Shown here piece after piece: positions 51,924 to 64,000 of a stretch of 64,000 nucleotides of DNA (position 1 is the first letter of the stretch; every line of letters starts with the position of its first letter). The stretch comes from Rhopalosiphum padi. Lineage: Eukaryota; Arthropoda; Insecta; Hemiptera; Aphididae. The stretch covers positions 4,821,592 through 4,885,591 of the forward strand of contig NW_026869996.1 in assembly GCF_020882245.1 (NCBI RefSeq), in the 5' to 3' direction. The notes under the pieces were generated by a model. It made no database searches, was not told the origin of the DNA, and saw only the letters and a program-made list of their open reading frames with translations. A program made the translations under genes and the position numbers.

Positions 51924-54900
51924 AAATTATTAAAAACCAGAAATTTCCTTAAAATTTATTAAAAAAACCATTAATTCTTAAAAAAAACCCCATAAAAACC
52001 AATTTAAATCCATCAAATAAATTAAATTTAACATTTTTCCTTAACAAAACCCCATAATAAATTATTAAAAACCAGAAATTTCCTTAAAATTTATTAAAAA
52101 TACCATTAATTCCTTAAAAAAAACCCCATAAAAACCAATTTAAATCCATCAAATAAATAAAATTTAACATTTTTCCTTAACAAAACCCCATAATAAATTA
52201 TTAAAAACCAGAAATTTCCTTAAAATTTATTCAAAAAACCATTAATTCATCAAAAAACCCCATAAAAACCAATTTAAATCCATCAAATAAATTAAATTTA
52301 ACATTTTTCCATACTAACCCCCATTATAAATTATTAAAAACTAGAAGTTTCCTTAAAATTAAATAAAAATCCTTAAAAATAACAATAATTCCTTAACAAT
52401 CCCCCATAATAACCAATTTAAATCCATCAAATAAATTAAATTTAACATTTTTCCTCAACAAAACCCTATAATAAATTATTAAAAACCAGAAATTTCCTTA
52501 AAATTTATTAAAAAAACCATTAATTCTTAAAAAAAACCCCATAAAAACCAATTTAAATCCATCAAATAAATTAAATTTAACATTTTTCCTTAACAAAACC
52601 CCATAATAAATTATTAAAAACCAGAAATTTCCTTAAAATTTATTAAAAAAAACCATTTTTTCATCAAAAAAACCCCATAAAAACCAATTTAAATCCATCA
52701 AATAAATTAAATTTAACATTTTTCCATACTAACCCCCATTATAAATTATTAAAAACTAGAAGTTTCCTTAAAATTTAATAAAAATCCTTAAAAATAACAA
52801 TAATTCCTTAACAATCCCCCATAATAACCGATTTAAATCCAACTAATAAATTAAATTTAACATTTTTCCTTAACAAAACCCCATAATAAATTATTAAAAA
52901 CCAGAGATTTCCTTAAAATTTAATAAAAATACCATTAATTCATCAAAAAAACCCCATAAAAACCAATTTAAATCCATCAAATAAATTAAATTTAACATTT
53001 TTCCTCAACAAACCCCCATAATAAATTATTAAAAACCATAAATTTCCTTAAAATTTAATAAAAATACCATTAATTCATCAAAAAACCCCATAAAAACCAA
53101 TTTAAAATCCATCAAATAAATTAAATTTAACATTTTTCCTTAACATAACCCCATAATAAATTATTAAAAACCAGAAATTTCCTTAAAATTTATTAAAAAA
53201 AACCATTTTTTCATCAAAAAAACCCCATAAAAACCAATTTAAATCCATCAAAAAAATTAAATTTAACATTTTTCCATACTAACCCCCATTAAAAATTATT
53301 AAAAACTAGAAGTTTCCTTAAAATTTAATAAAAATCCTTAAAAATAACAATAATTCCTTAACAATCCCCCATAATAACCGATTTAAATCCAACTAATAAA
53401 TTAAATTTAACATTTTTCCATAGTAACCCCCAATTAAAAATTATTAAAAACCAGAAATTTCCTTAAAATTTATTAAATAAACCATTAATTCATCAAAAAA
53501 ACCCCATAATAACCGATTTAAATCCATCAAATAAATTAATTTTAACATTTTTTCTATACTAACTCCCATAATAAATTATTAAAAACCATAAATTTCCTTA
53601 AAATTTATTCAAAAAAACCATTTTTTCATCAAAAAACCCCATAAAAAACCAATTTAAATCCATCAAATAAATTAAATTTAACATTTTTCCATACTAACCC
53701 CCATTAAAAATTATTAAAAACTAGAAGTTTCCTTAAAATTTAATAAAAATCCTTAAAAATAACAATAATTCCTTAACAATCCCCCATAATAACCGATTTA
53801 AATCCAACTAATAAATTAAATTTAACATTTTTTTCCATAATAACCCTCATTATAAATTATTAAAAAACTAGAAGTTTCCTTAAAATTTATAAAAAAAAAA
53901 CCATTAATTCTTAAAAAAACCCCATAAAAACCAATTTAAATCCATCAAATAAATTAAATTTAACATTTTTTCCTTAACAAAACCCCATAATAAATTATTA
54001 AAAACCAGAAATTTCCTTAAAATTTATTCAAAAAAACCATTAATTCATCAAAAAACTCATAAAAAAACCAATTTAAATCCATCAAATAAATTAAATTTAA
54101 CATTTTTCCTTAACAAAACCCCATAATAAATTATTAAAAACCAAAAATTTCCTTAAAATTTATTAAAAAAAACCATTATTTCATCAAAAAAAACCCCATA
54201 AAAACCAATTTAAAATCCATCAAATAAATTAAATTTAACATTTTTCAATACTAACCCCCATTATAAATTATTAAAAACTAGAAGTTTCCTTAAAATTTAA
54301 TAAAAATCCTTAAAAATAACAATAATTCCTTAACAATCCCCCATAATAACCGATTTAAATCCAACTAATAAATTAAATTTAACATTTTTCCATAGTAACC
54401 CCCATTATAAATTATTAAAAACTAGAAGTTTCCTAAAAATTTATAAAAAAAAACCATTAATTCTTTAAAAAAACCCCATAAAAACCAATTTAAATCCATC
54501 AAATAAATTAAATTTAACATTTTTCCTTAACAAAACCCCATAATAAATTATTAAAAACCAGAAATTTCCTTAAAATTTTATTAAAAAAAACCATTATTTC
54601 ATCAAAAAAAACCCCATAAAAACCAATTTAAATCCATCAAATAAATTAAATTTAACATTTTTCCATACTAACCCCCATTATAAATTATTAAAAACTAGAA
54701 GTTTCCTTAAAATTTAATAAAAAATCCTTAAAAATAACAATAATTCCTTAACAATCCCCCATAATAACCGATTTAAATCCAACTAATAAATTAAATTTAA
54801 CATTTTTCCTTAACAAAACCCCATAATAAATTATTAAAAACCAGAGATTTCCTTAAAATTTAATAAAAATACCATTAATTCATCAAAAAAACCCCATAAA

Positions 54901-57900
54901 AACCAATTTAAATCCATCAAATAAATTAAATTTAACATTTTTCCTTAACATAACCCCATAATAAATTATTAAAAAACCAGAAATTTCCTTAAAATTTATT
55001 AAATAAACCATTAATTCATCAAAAACCCCATAATAACCGATTTAAATCCATCAAATAAATTAATTTTAACATTTTTCTATACTAACTCCCATAATAAATT
55101 ATTAAAAACCATAAATTTCCTTAAAATTTATTCAAAAAAAAACCATTTTTTCATCAAAAAAACCCCATAAAAACCAATTTAAATCCATCAAATAAATTAA
55201 ATTTAACATTTTTCCATACTAACCCCCATTAAAAATTATTAAAAACTAGAAGTTTCCTTAAAATTTAATAAAAATCCTTAAAAATAAACAATAATTCCTT
55301 AACAATCCCCCATAAAAAAACCAATTTAAATCCATCAAATAAATTAAATTTAACATTTTTCCTTAACATAACCCCATAATAAATTATTAAAAACCAGAAA
55401 TTTCCTTAAAATTTATTAAAAAAAACCATTTTTTTCATCAAAAAAACCCCATAAAAACCAATTTAAATCCATCAAATAAATTAAATTTAACATTTTTCCA
55501 TACTAACCCCCATTAAAAATTATTAAAAACTAGAAGTTTCCTTAAAATTTAATAAAAATCCTTAAAAAATAACAATAATTCCTTAACAATCCCCCATAAT
55601 AACCGATTTAAAATCCAACTAATAAATTAAATTTAACATTTTTCCATAGTAAACCCCCATTATAAATTATTAAAAACTAGAAGTTTCCTTAAAATTTATA
55701 AAAAAAAAAACCATTAATTCTTTAAAAAAACCCCATAAAAACCAATTTAAATCCATCAAATAAATTAAATTTAACATTTTTCCTTATCAAAACCCCATAA
55801 TAAATTATTAAAAACCATAAATTTCCTTAAAATTTATTAAAAATACCATTAATTCATCAAAAAACCCCATATAAACCAATTTTAAATCCATCAAATAAAT
55901 TAAATTTAACATTTTTCCATACTAACCCCCCATTATAAATTATTAAAAACTAGAAGTTTCCTTAAAATTTAATAAAAATCCTTAAAAATAACAATAATTC
56001 CTTAACAATCCCCCATAATAAACCGATTTAACTCCAACTAATAAATTAAATTTAACATTTTTCCATAATAACCCCCCATTATAAATTATTAAAAACTAGA
56101 AGTTTCCTTAAAATTTATAAAAAAAACCATTAATTCTTAAAAAAAACCCCATAAAAACCAATTTAAATCCATCAAATAAAATTAAATTTAACATTTTTCC
56201 TTAACAAAACCCCATAATAAATTATTAAAAACCATAAATTTCCTTAAAATTTATTCAAAAAAACCCTTAATTCATCAAAAAAACCCCATAAAAACCAATT
56301 TAAATCCATCAAATAAATTAAATTTAACATTTTTCCTTAACAAAACCCCATAATAAATTATTAAAAACCATAAATTTCCTTAAAATTTATTCAAAAAACC
56401 CTTAATTCATCAAAAAAACCCCATAAAAACCAATTAAAATCCATCAAATAAATTAAATTTAACATTTTTCCTTATCAAAACCCCATAATAAATTATTAAA
56501 AACCATAAATTTCCTTAAAATTTATTAAAAATACCATTAATTCTTTAAAAAAAAACCCATAAAAACCAATTTAAAATCCATCAAATAAATTAAATTTAAC
56601 ATTTTTCCTTATCAAAACCCCATAATAAATTATTAAAAACCATAAATTTCCTTAAAATTTATTAAAAATACCATTAATTCATCAAAAAACCCCATATAAA
56701 CCAATTTAAATCCATCAAATAAATTAAATTTAACATTTTTCCTTAACAAACCCCAAAAATAAATTATTAAAAACCATAAATTTCCTTAAAATTTATTCAA
56801 AAAACCATTAATTCATCAAAAAAACCCCATAAAAACCAATTTAAATCCATCAAATAAATTAAATTTAACATTTTTCCTTAACAAAACCCCATAATAAATT
56901 ATTAAAAACCAGAAATTTCCTTAAAATTTATTAAAAAAATCATTATTTCATCAAAAAACCCCATAAAAACCAATTTAAATCCATCAAATAAATTAAATTT
57001 AACATTTTTCAATACTAACCCCCATTATAAATTATTAAAAACTAGAAGTTTCCTTAAAATTTATTCAAAAAACCATTAATTCATCAAAAAAACCCCATAA
57101 AAAACCAATTTAAATCCATCAAATAAATTAAATTTAACATTTTTCAATACTAACCCCCATTATAAATTATTAAAAACTAGAAGTTTTCCTTAAAATTTAA
57201 TAAAAATCCTTAAAAATAACAATAATTCCTTAACAATCCCCCATAATAACCGATTTAAATGCAACTAATAAATTAAATTTAACATTTTTCCATAGTAACC
57301 CCCCATTATAAATTATTAAAAAACTAGAAGTTTTACTTAAAATTTATAAAAAAAAACCATTAATTCTTTAAAAAACCCCATAAAAACCAATTTAAATCCA
57401 TCAAATAAATTAAATTTAACATTTTTCCTTAACAAAACTCCATAATAAATTATTAAAAACCAGAAATTTCCTTAAAATTTATTAAAAAAAACCATTAATT
57501 CATCAAAAAAACCCCATAAAAACCAATTTAAAATCCATCAAATAAATTAAATTTAACATTTTTCCTCAACAAAACCCCATAATAAATTATTAAAAAACCA
57601 GAAATTTCCTTAAAATTTATTAAAAAAAACCATTATTTCATCAAAATCCCCATAAAAACAATTTAAAATCCATCAAATAAATTAAATTTAACATTTTTCC
57701 GTACTAACCCCCCATTATAAATTATTAAAAAACTAGAAGTTTCCTTAAAATTTATAAAAAAAAAAACCATTAATTCTTTAAAAAAACCCCATAAAAACCA
57801 ATTTAAATCCATCAAATAAATTAAATTTAACATTTTTCCTTATCAAAACCCCATAATAAATTATTAAAAAACCATAAATTTCCTTAAAATTTATTAAAAA

Positions 57901-59350
57901 TACCATTAATTCATCAAAAAAACCCCATATAAACCAATTTTAATCCATCAAATAAATTAAATTTAACATTTTTCAATACTAACCCCCATAATAAATTATT
58001 AAAAACCAGAAATTTCCTTAAAATTTAAAAAAAAAAAACCATTTTTTCATCAAAAAACCCCATAAAAACCAATTTAAATCCATCAAATAAATTAAAATTT
58101 AACATTTTTCCTTAACAAACCCCAATAATAAATTATTAAAAACCATAAATTTCCTTAAAATTTATTCAAAAAACCATTAATTCATCAAAAAACCCCATAA
58201 AAACCAATTTAAATCCATCAAATAAATTAAATTTAACATTTTTCCTTAACAAAACCCCATAATAAATTATTAAAAACCAGAAATTTCCTTAAAATTTATT
58301 AAAAAAATCATTATTTCATCAAAAAAACCCCATAAAACCAATTTAAATCCATCAAATAAATTAAATTTAACATTTTTCAATACTAACCCCCATTATAAAT
58401 TATTAAAAACTAGAAGTTTCCTTAAAATTTATTCAAAAAAACCATTAATTCATCAAAAAAACCCCATAAAAACCAATTTAAATCCATCAAATAAATTAAA
58501 TTTAACATTTTTCAATACTAACCACCCCATTATAAATTATTAAAAACTAGAAGTTTTCCTTAAAATTTAATAAAAATCCTTAAAAATAACAATAATTCCT
58601 TAACAATCCCCCATAATAACCGATTTAAAATGCAACTAATAAATTAAATTTAACATTTTTCCATAGTAACCCCCCCATTATAAATTATTAAAAAACTAGA
58701 AGTTTCCTTAAAATTTATAAAAAAAAACCATTAATTCTTTAAAAAACCCCATAAAAAACCAATTTAAATCCATCAAATAAATTAAATTTAACATTTTTCC
58801 TTAACAAAACCCCATAATAAATTATTAAAAACCAGAAATTTCCTTAAAATTTATTAAAAAAAAACCATTTTTTTCATCAAAAAACCCCATAAAAACCAAT
58901 TTAAATCCATCAAATAAATTAAATTTAACATTTTTCCTCAACAAAACCCCATAATAAATTATTAAAAAACCAGAAATTTCCTTAAAATTTATTAAAAAAA
59001 CCTATATTTCATCAAAAACCCCATAAAAACCAATTTAAATCCATTAAAAAAATTAAATTTAACATTTTTCCATACTAACCCCCCATTATAAATTATTAAA
59101 AACTAGAAGTTTCCTTAAAATTTAATAAAAATCCTTAAAAATAACAATAATTTCTTAACAATCCCCCATAATAACCAATTTAAATCCATCAAATAAATTA
59201 AATTTAACATTTTTCCTCAACAAACCCCCATAATAAATTATTAAAAACCATAAATTTCCTTAAAATTTATTCAAAAAACCCCATAAAAAACCAATTTAAA
59301 TCCATCAAATAAATTAAATTTAACATTTTTCCTCAACAAAACCCTATAAT
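51924..59350. repeat. Domain D long-period unit, copy 1, about 7.43 kb
   Basis: Unit of about 54 monomers starting after ccctataataaatt (51915). It contains two ccagagattt L/short-like monomers (52904, 54844), attaattttaac variants (about 53536, 55070), ccaaaaattt (about 54140), accccatataaacc (about 55864), tgcaactaat (57260, 58631) and ttttcaatactaac tails. Internal duplications are visible: about 1.94 kb between the ccagagattt monomers, and about 1.37 kb between 56.9 and 58.3 kb. Confidence 0.82.
59224..59350 (+). repeat. Short monomer with 19-bp internal deletion
   Basis: The ccataaattt-type monomer here reads tcaaaaaacc (59271-59280) directly followed by ccat. Other copies have tcaaaaaaccattaattca followed by a second tcaaaaaacc before ccat. 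One of two 10-bp direct repeats and the 9 bases between them are gone, a classic slippage or recombination deletion. It sits at the junction between the two 7.43-kb units and has no counterpart at the start of copy 1. Confidence 0.82.
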
Positions 59351-62300
59351 AAATTATTAAAAACCAGAAATTTCCTTAAAATTTATTAAAAAAACCATTA
59401 ATTCTTAAAAAAACCCCATAAAAACCAATTTAAATCCATCAAATAAATTAAATTTAACATTTTTCCTTAACAAAAACCCCATAATAAATTATTAAAAACC
59501 AGAAATTTCCTTAAAAATTTATTAAAAATACCATTAATTCCTTTAAAAAAAACCCCATAAAAACCAATTTAAATCCATCAAATAAATAAAATTTAACATT
59601 TTTTCCTTAACAAAACCCCATAATAAATTATTAAAAACCAGAAATTTCCTTAAAATTTATTCAAAAAAACCATTAATTCATCAAAAAAACCCCATAAAAA
59701 CCAATTTAAATCCATCAAATAAATTAAATTTAACATTTTTCCATACTAACCCCCATTATAAATTATTAAAAACTAGAAGTTTCCTTAAAATTAAATAAAA
59801 ATCCTTAAAAATAACAATAATTCCTTAACAATCCCCCATAATAACCAATTTAAATCCATCAAATAAATTAAATTTAACATTTTTCCTCAACAAAACCCTA
59901 TAATAAATTATTAAAAACCAGAAATTTCCTTAAAATTTATTAAAAAAACCATTAATTCTTAAAAAAACCCCATAAAAACCAATTTAAATCCATCAAATAA
60001 ATTAAATTTAACATTTTTCCTTAACAAAACCCCATAATAAATTATTAAAAACCAGAAATTTCCTTAAAATTTATTAAAAAAAACCATTTTTTTCATCAAA
60101 AAACCCCATAAAAACCAATTTAAATCCATCAAATAAATTAAATTTAACATTTTTCCATACTAACCCCCCATTATAAATTATTAAAAACTAGAAGTTTCCT
60201 TAAAATTTAATAAAAATCCTTAAAAATAACAATAATTCCTTAACAATCCCCCATAATAACCGATTTAAATCCAACTAATAAATTAAATTTAACATTTTTC
60301 CTTAACAAAACCCCATAATAAATTATTAAAAACCAGAGATTTCCTTAAAATTTAATAAAAATACCATTAATTCATCAAAAAACCCCATAAAAACCAATTT
60401 AAATCCATCAAATAAATTAAATTTAACATTTTTCCTCAACAAACCCCCATAATAAATTATTAAAAAACCATAAATTTCCTTAAAATTTAATAAAAATACC
60501 ATTAATTCATCAAAAAAACACCCCATAAAAACCAATTTAAATCCATCAAATAAATTAAATTTAACATTTTTCCTTAACATAACCCCCATAATAAATTATT
60601 AAAAACCAGAAATTTCCTTAAAATTTATTAAAAAAAACCATTTTTTCATCAAAAAACCCCATAAAAACCAATTTAAATCCATCAAAAAAATTAAATTTAA
60701 CATTTTTCCATACTAACCCCCCATTAAAAATTATTAAAAACTAGAAGTTTCCTTAAAATTTAATAAAAATCCTTAAAAATAACAATAATTCCTTAACAAT
60801 CCCCCATAATAACCGATTTAAATCCAACTAATAAATTAAATTTAACATTTTTCCATAGTAACCCCAATTAAAAATTATTAAAAACCAGAAATTTCCTTAA
60901 AATTTATTAAATAAACCATTAATTCATCAAAAAACCCCATAATAACCGATTTAAATCCATCAAATAAATTAATTTTAACATTTTTCTATACTAACTCCCA
61001 TAATAAATTATTAAAAACCATAAATTTCCTTAAAATTTATTCAAAAAAAACCATTTTTTCATCAAAAAACCCCATAAAAACCAATTTAAATCCATCAAAT
61101 AAATTAAATTTAACATTTTTCCATACTAACCCCCATTAAAAATTATTAAAAACTAGAAGTTTCCTTAAAATTTAATAAAAATCCTTAAAAATAACAATAA
61201 TTCCTTAACAATCCCCCATAATAACCGATTTAAAATCCAACTAATAAATTAAATTTAACATTTTTCCATAATAACCCCCATTATAAATTATTAAAAACTA
61301 GAAGTTTCCTTAAAATTTATAAAAAAAACCATTAATTCTTAAAAAAACCCCATAAAAACCAATTTAAATCCATCAAATAAATTAAATTTAACATTTTTCC
61401 TTAACAAAACCCCATAATAAATTATTAAAAACCAGAAATTTCCTTAAAATTTATTCAAAAAACCATTAATTCATCAAAAAACTCCATAAAAACCAATTTA
61501 AATCCATCAAATAAATTAAATTTAACATTTTTCCTTAACAAAACCCCATAATAAATTATTAAAAACCAAAAATTTCCTTAAAATTTATTAAAAAAACCAT
61601 TATTTCATCAAAAAAACCCCATAAAAAACCAATTTAAATCCATCAAATAAATTAAATTTAACATTTTTCAATACTAACCCCCATTATAAATTATTAAAAA
61701 CTAGAAGTTTCCTTAAAATTTAATAAAAATCCTTAAAAATAACAATAATTCCTTAACAATCCCCCATAATAACCGATTTAAATCCAACTAATAAATTAAA
61801 TTTAACATTTTTCCATAGTAACCCCCATTATAAATTATTAAAAACTAGAAGTTTCCTAAAAAATTTATAAAAAAAACCATTAATTCTTTAAAAAAACCCC
61901 ATAAAAACCAATTTAAATCCATCAAATAAATTAAATTTAACATTTTTTCCTTAACAAAACCCCATAATAAATTATTAAAAACCAGAAATTTCCTTAAAAT
62001 TTATTAAAAAAACCATTATTTCATCAAAAAACCCCATAAAAACCAATTTAAATCCATCAAATAAATTAAATTTAACATTTTTTCCATACTAACCCCCATT
62101 ATAAATTATTAAAAACTAGAAGTTTCCTTAAAATTTAATAAAAATCCTTAAAAATAACAATAATTCCTTAACAATCCCCCATAATAACCGATTTAAATCC
62201 AACTAATAAATTAAATTTAACATTTTTCCTTAACAAAACCCCATAATAAATTATTAAAAACCAGAGATTTCCTTAAAATTTAATAAAAATACCATTAATT

Positions 62301-64000
62301 CATCAAAAAAACCCCATAAAAAACCAATTTAAATCCATCAAATAAATTAAATTTAACATTTTTCCTTAACATAACCCCATAATAAATTATTAAAAACCAG
62401 AAATTTCCTTAAAATTTATTAAATAAACCATTAATTCATCAAAAAACCCCATAATAACCGATTTAAATCCATCAAATAAATTAATTTAACATTTTTCTAT
62501 ACTAACTCCCATAATAAATTATTAAAAACCATAAATTTCCTTAAAATTTATTCAAAAAAAACCATTTTTTCATCAAAAAACCCCATAAAAACCAATTTAA
62601 ATCCATCAAATAAATTAAATTTAACATTTTTCCATACTAACCCCCATTAAAAATTATTAAAAACTAGAAGTTTCCTTAAAATTTAATAAAAATCCTTAAA
62701 AATAACAATAATTCCTTAACAATCCCCCATAAAAACCAATTTAAATCCATCAAATAAATTAAATTTAACATTTTTCCTTAACATAACCCCATAATAAATT
62801 ATTAAAAACCAGAAATTTCCTTAAAATTTATTAAAAAAAAACCATTTTTTCATCAAAAAAAACCCCATAAAAACCAATTTAAATCCATCAAATAAATTAA
62901 ATTTAACATTTTTCCATACTAACCCCCATTAAAAATTATTAAAAACTAGAAGTTTCCTTAAAATTTAATAAAAATCCTTAAAAATAACAATAATTCCTTA
63001 ACAATCCCCCATAATAACCGATTTAAATCCAACTAATAAATTAAATTTAACATTTTTCCATAGTAACCCCCATTATAAATTATTAAAAACTAGAAGTTTC
63101 CTTAAAATTTATAAAAAAAAACCATTAATTCTTTAAAAAACCCCATAAAAAACCAATTTAAATCCATCAAATAAATTAAATTTAACATTTTTCCTTATCA
63201 AAACCCCATAATAAATTATTAAAAACCATAAATTTCCTTAAAATTTATTAAAAAATACCATTAATTCATCAAAAAACCCCATATAAACCAATTTTAATCC
63301 ATCAAATAAATTAAATTTAACATTTTTCCATACTAACCCCCATTATAAATTATTAAAAACTAGAAGTTTCCTTAAAATTTAATAAAAATCCTTAAAAATA
63401 ACAATAATTCCTTAACAATCCCCCATAATAACCGATTTAACTCCAACTAATAAATTAAATTTAACATTTTTCCATAATAACCCCCATTATAAATTATTAA
63501 AAACTAGAAGTTTCCTTAAAATTTATAAAAAAAAAAACCATTAATTCTTAAAAAAACCCCATAAAAACCAATTTAAATCCATCAAATAAATTAAATTTAA
63601 CATTTTTCCTTAACAAAACCCCATAATAAATTATTAAAAACCATAAATTTCCTTAAAATTTATTCAAAAAACCCTTAATTCATCAAAAAAACCCCATAAA
63701 AACCAATTTAAATCCATCAAATAAATTAAATTTAACATTTTTCCTTAACAAAACCCCATAATAAATTATTAAAAACCATAAATTTCCTTAAAATTTATTC
63801 AAAAAACCCTTAATTCATCAAAAAACCCCATAAAAACCAATTTAAATCCATCAAATAAATTAAATTTAACATTTTTCCTTATCAAAACCCCATAATAAAT
63901 TATTAAAAACCATAAATTTCCTTAAAATTTATTAAAAATACCATTAATTCTTTAAAAAAAAACCATAAAAACCAATTTAAATCCATCAAATAAATTAAAT
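59351..64000. repeat. Domain D long-period unit, copy 2, cut by window end
   Basis: Follows copy 1 directly and repeats its monomer order for the whole 4650 bases available, ending within a monomer equivalent to about 56.6 kb. One visible difference is attaatttaac near 62485 where the equivalent at about 55070 has attaattttaac. Other differences seen are mostly A-run and C-run lengths. Confidence 0.82.

Larger units (their letters stand above)
27684..64000. repeat. AT-rich satellite array, right contig arm
   Basis: Continuation of the same satellite family, same strand, immediately after the gap, starting inside a monomer head (tattattaaaaactag). It contains domain C (27684-51923) and domain D (51924-64000). 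Monomers are again about 133-134 and 144 bp, with added compound forms of 194-198 bp. Poly-A and poly-C runs vary by one to three bases from monomer to monomer more than on the left, and from 27.7 to about 36 kb one-base insertions and deletions are frequent. The array is still running at the last base of the window. No gene, RNA or mobile element was found inside it. Confidence 0.98.
51924..64000. repeat. Domain D: array with about 7.43-kb period
   Basis: Markers repeat at a distance of about 7.41-7.43 kb: ccctataataaatt at 51915 and 52464 against 59342 and 59897; ccagagattt at 52904 and 54844 against 60336 and 62264; attaaataaacc at 53472 and 54998 against 60906 and 62418; ccaaaaattt near 54140 and 61560; cccttaattcatc near 56264 and 63671. 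The distance shrinks slowly rightward (7433 to 7407) through small indels. The second copy is cut by the window end. Shorter repeats are nested inside, such as a shift of about 1.37 kb between 56.9 and 58.3 kb. Confidence 0.85.

Noticed and set aside
60326..60589. 87-residue open frame on the minus strand
   Set aside because: Same artefact: two near-identical halves (KNVKFNLFDGFKLVFMG repeated), each from one short monomer, with the frame kept only by chance indels. The equivalent place in the other 7.43-kb copy (about 52.9-53.15 kb) does not yield an open frame of that length.
1..64000. CRISPR-like array of regularly spaced repeats
   Set aside because: The parts between conserved cores are themselves repeated variants, not unique spacers. 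The period is about 134-144 bp, no cas gene is present, and the array runs for tens of kilobases.
1..64000. G-quadruplex or i-motif potential from ccccc runs
   Set aside because: There are two C-runs of 3-5 per monomer, but they lie about 60 bases apart, so no four runs are close enough for a canonical structure.
1..64000. Telomeric repeat relic because of taaccccc
   Set aside because: taaccccc occurs once per L-type tail and is never tandem. No run of ccctaa, ccctaaa or similar short telomere units is present.
1..64000. Mitochondrial or plastid control-region DNA, suggested by base composition and skew
   Set aside because: The length, multi-kilobase higher-order repeats and the complete lack of organelle genes or tRNAs do not fit. 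Nuclear satellite DNA explains everything seen.

Overview
This window holds no gene. Apart from one 500-base run of N (27184-27683), the sequence I read is a single family of very AT-rich tandem satellite DNA, all in one orientation. That means about 63.5 kb and, dividing length by mean monomer size, roughly 460-470 monomers. This points to nuclear heterochromatin of a eukaryote, such as a centromeric, pericentromeric or other satellite block, in a long-read scaffolded assembly. I do not recognise the family, and nothing in the window identifies the species. No rRNA, tRNA, transposon, telomeric repeat or CRISPR array was seen.

Monomer. Two length classes are interspersed: a long class of about 144 bp (called L here) and a short class of about 133-134 bp. 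They share the same head (aaattattaaaaac, then a variable agaagttt/agaaattt/ataaattt, then ccttaaaattta) and the same tail core (atttaaatcca, then aaattaaatttaacattttt). They differ in the middle, where L has 11 more bases and three tccttaa motifs spaced exactly 20 bp apart. The written strand is extremely poor in G: 4 G against 27 C in the first L monomer, and 2 G against 23 C in a short one.

Layout. Domain A (1-18995) has a 27-monomer higher-order repeat of 3708 bp in two back-to-back full copies (4962-8669 and 8670-12377), a broken third copy, a segment duplicated at 13.05 kb distance, and blocks of a four-monomer repeat of about 547 bp. Domain B (18996-27183) has a different higher-order repeat of 18, 15 and 18 monomers (2.1-2.5 kb). 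The assembly gap follows. Domain C (27684-51923) is more irregular: 3.73-kb and 2.90-kb related units, and seven 194-198 bp compound monomers produced by an internal deletion of about 82 bp. Domain D (51924-64000) has a period of about 7.43 kb, the second copy running off the window.

How it works together. There is no gene network. The sequence records repeated unequal crossing-over, local amplification and monomer hybridisation. Short direct repeats inside the monomer coincide with the deletion junctions. Single-base indels are concentrated near the gap and at about 35.1-35.2 kb, so part of the variation there is probably sequencing or assembly error.
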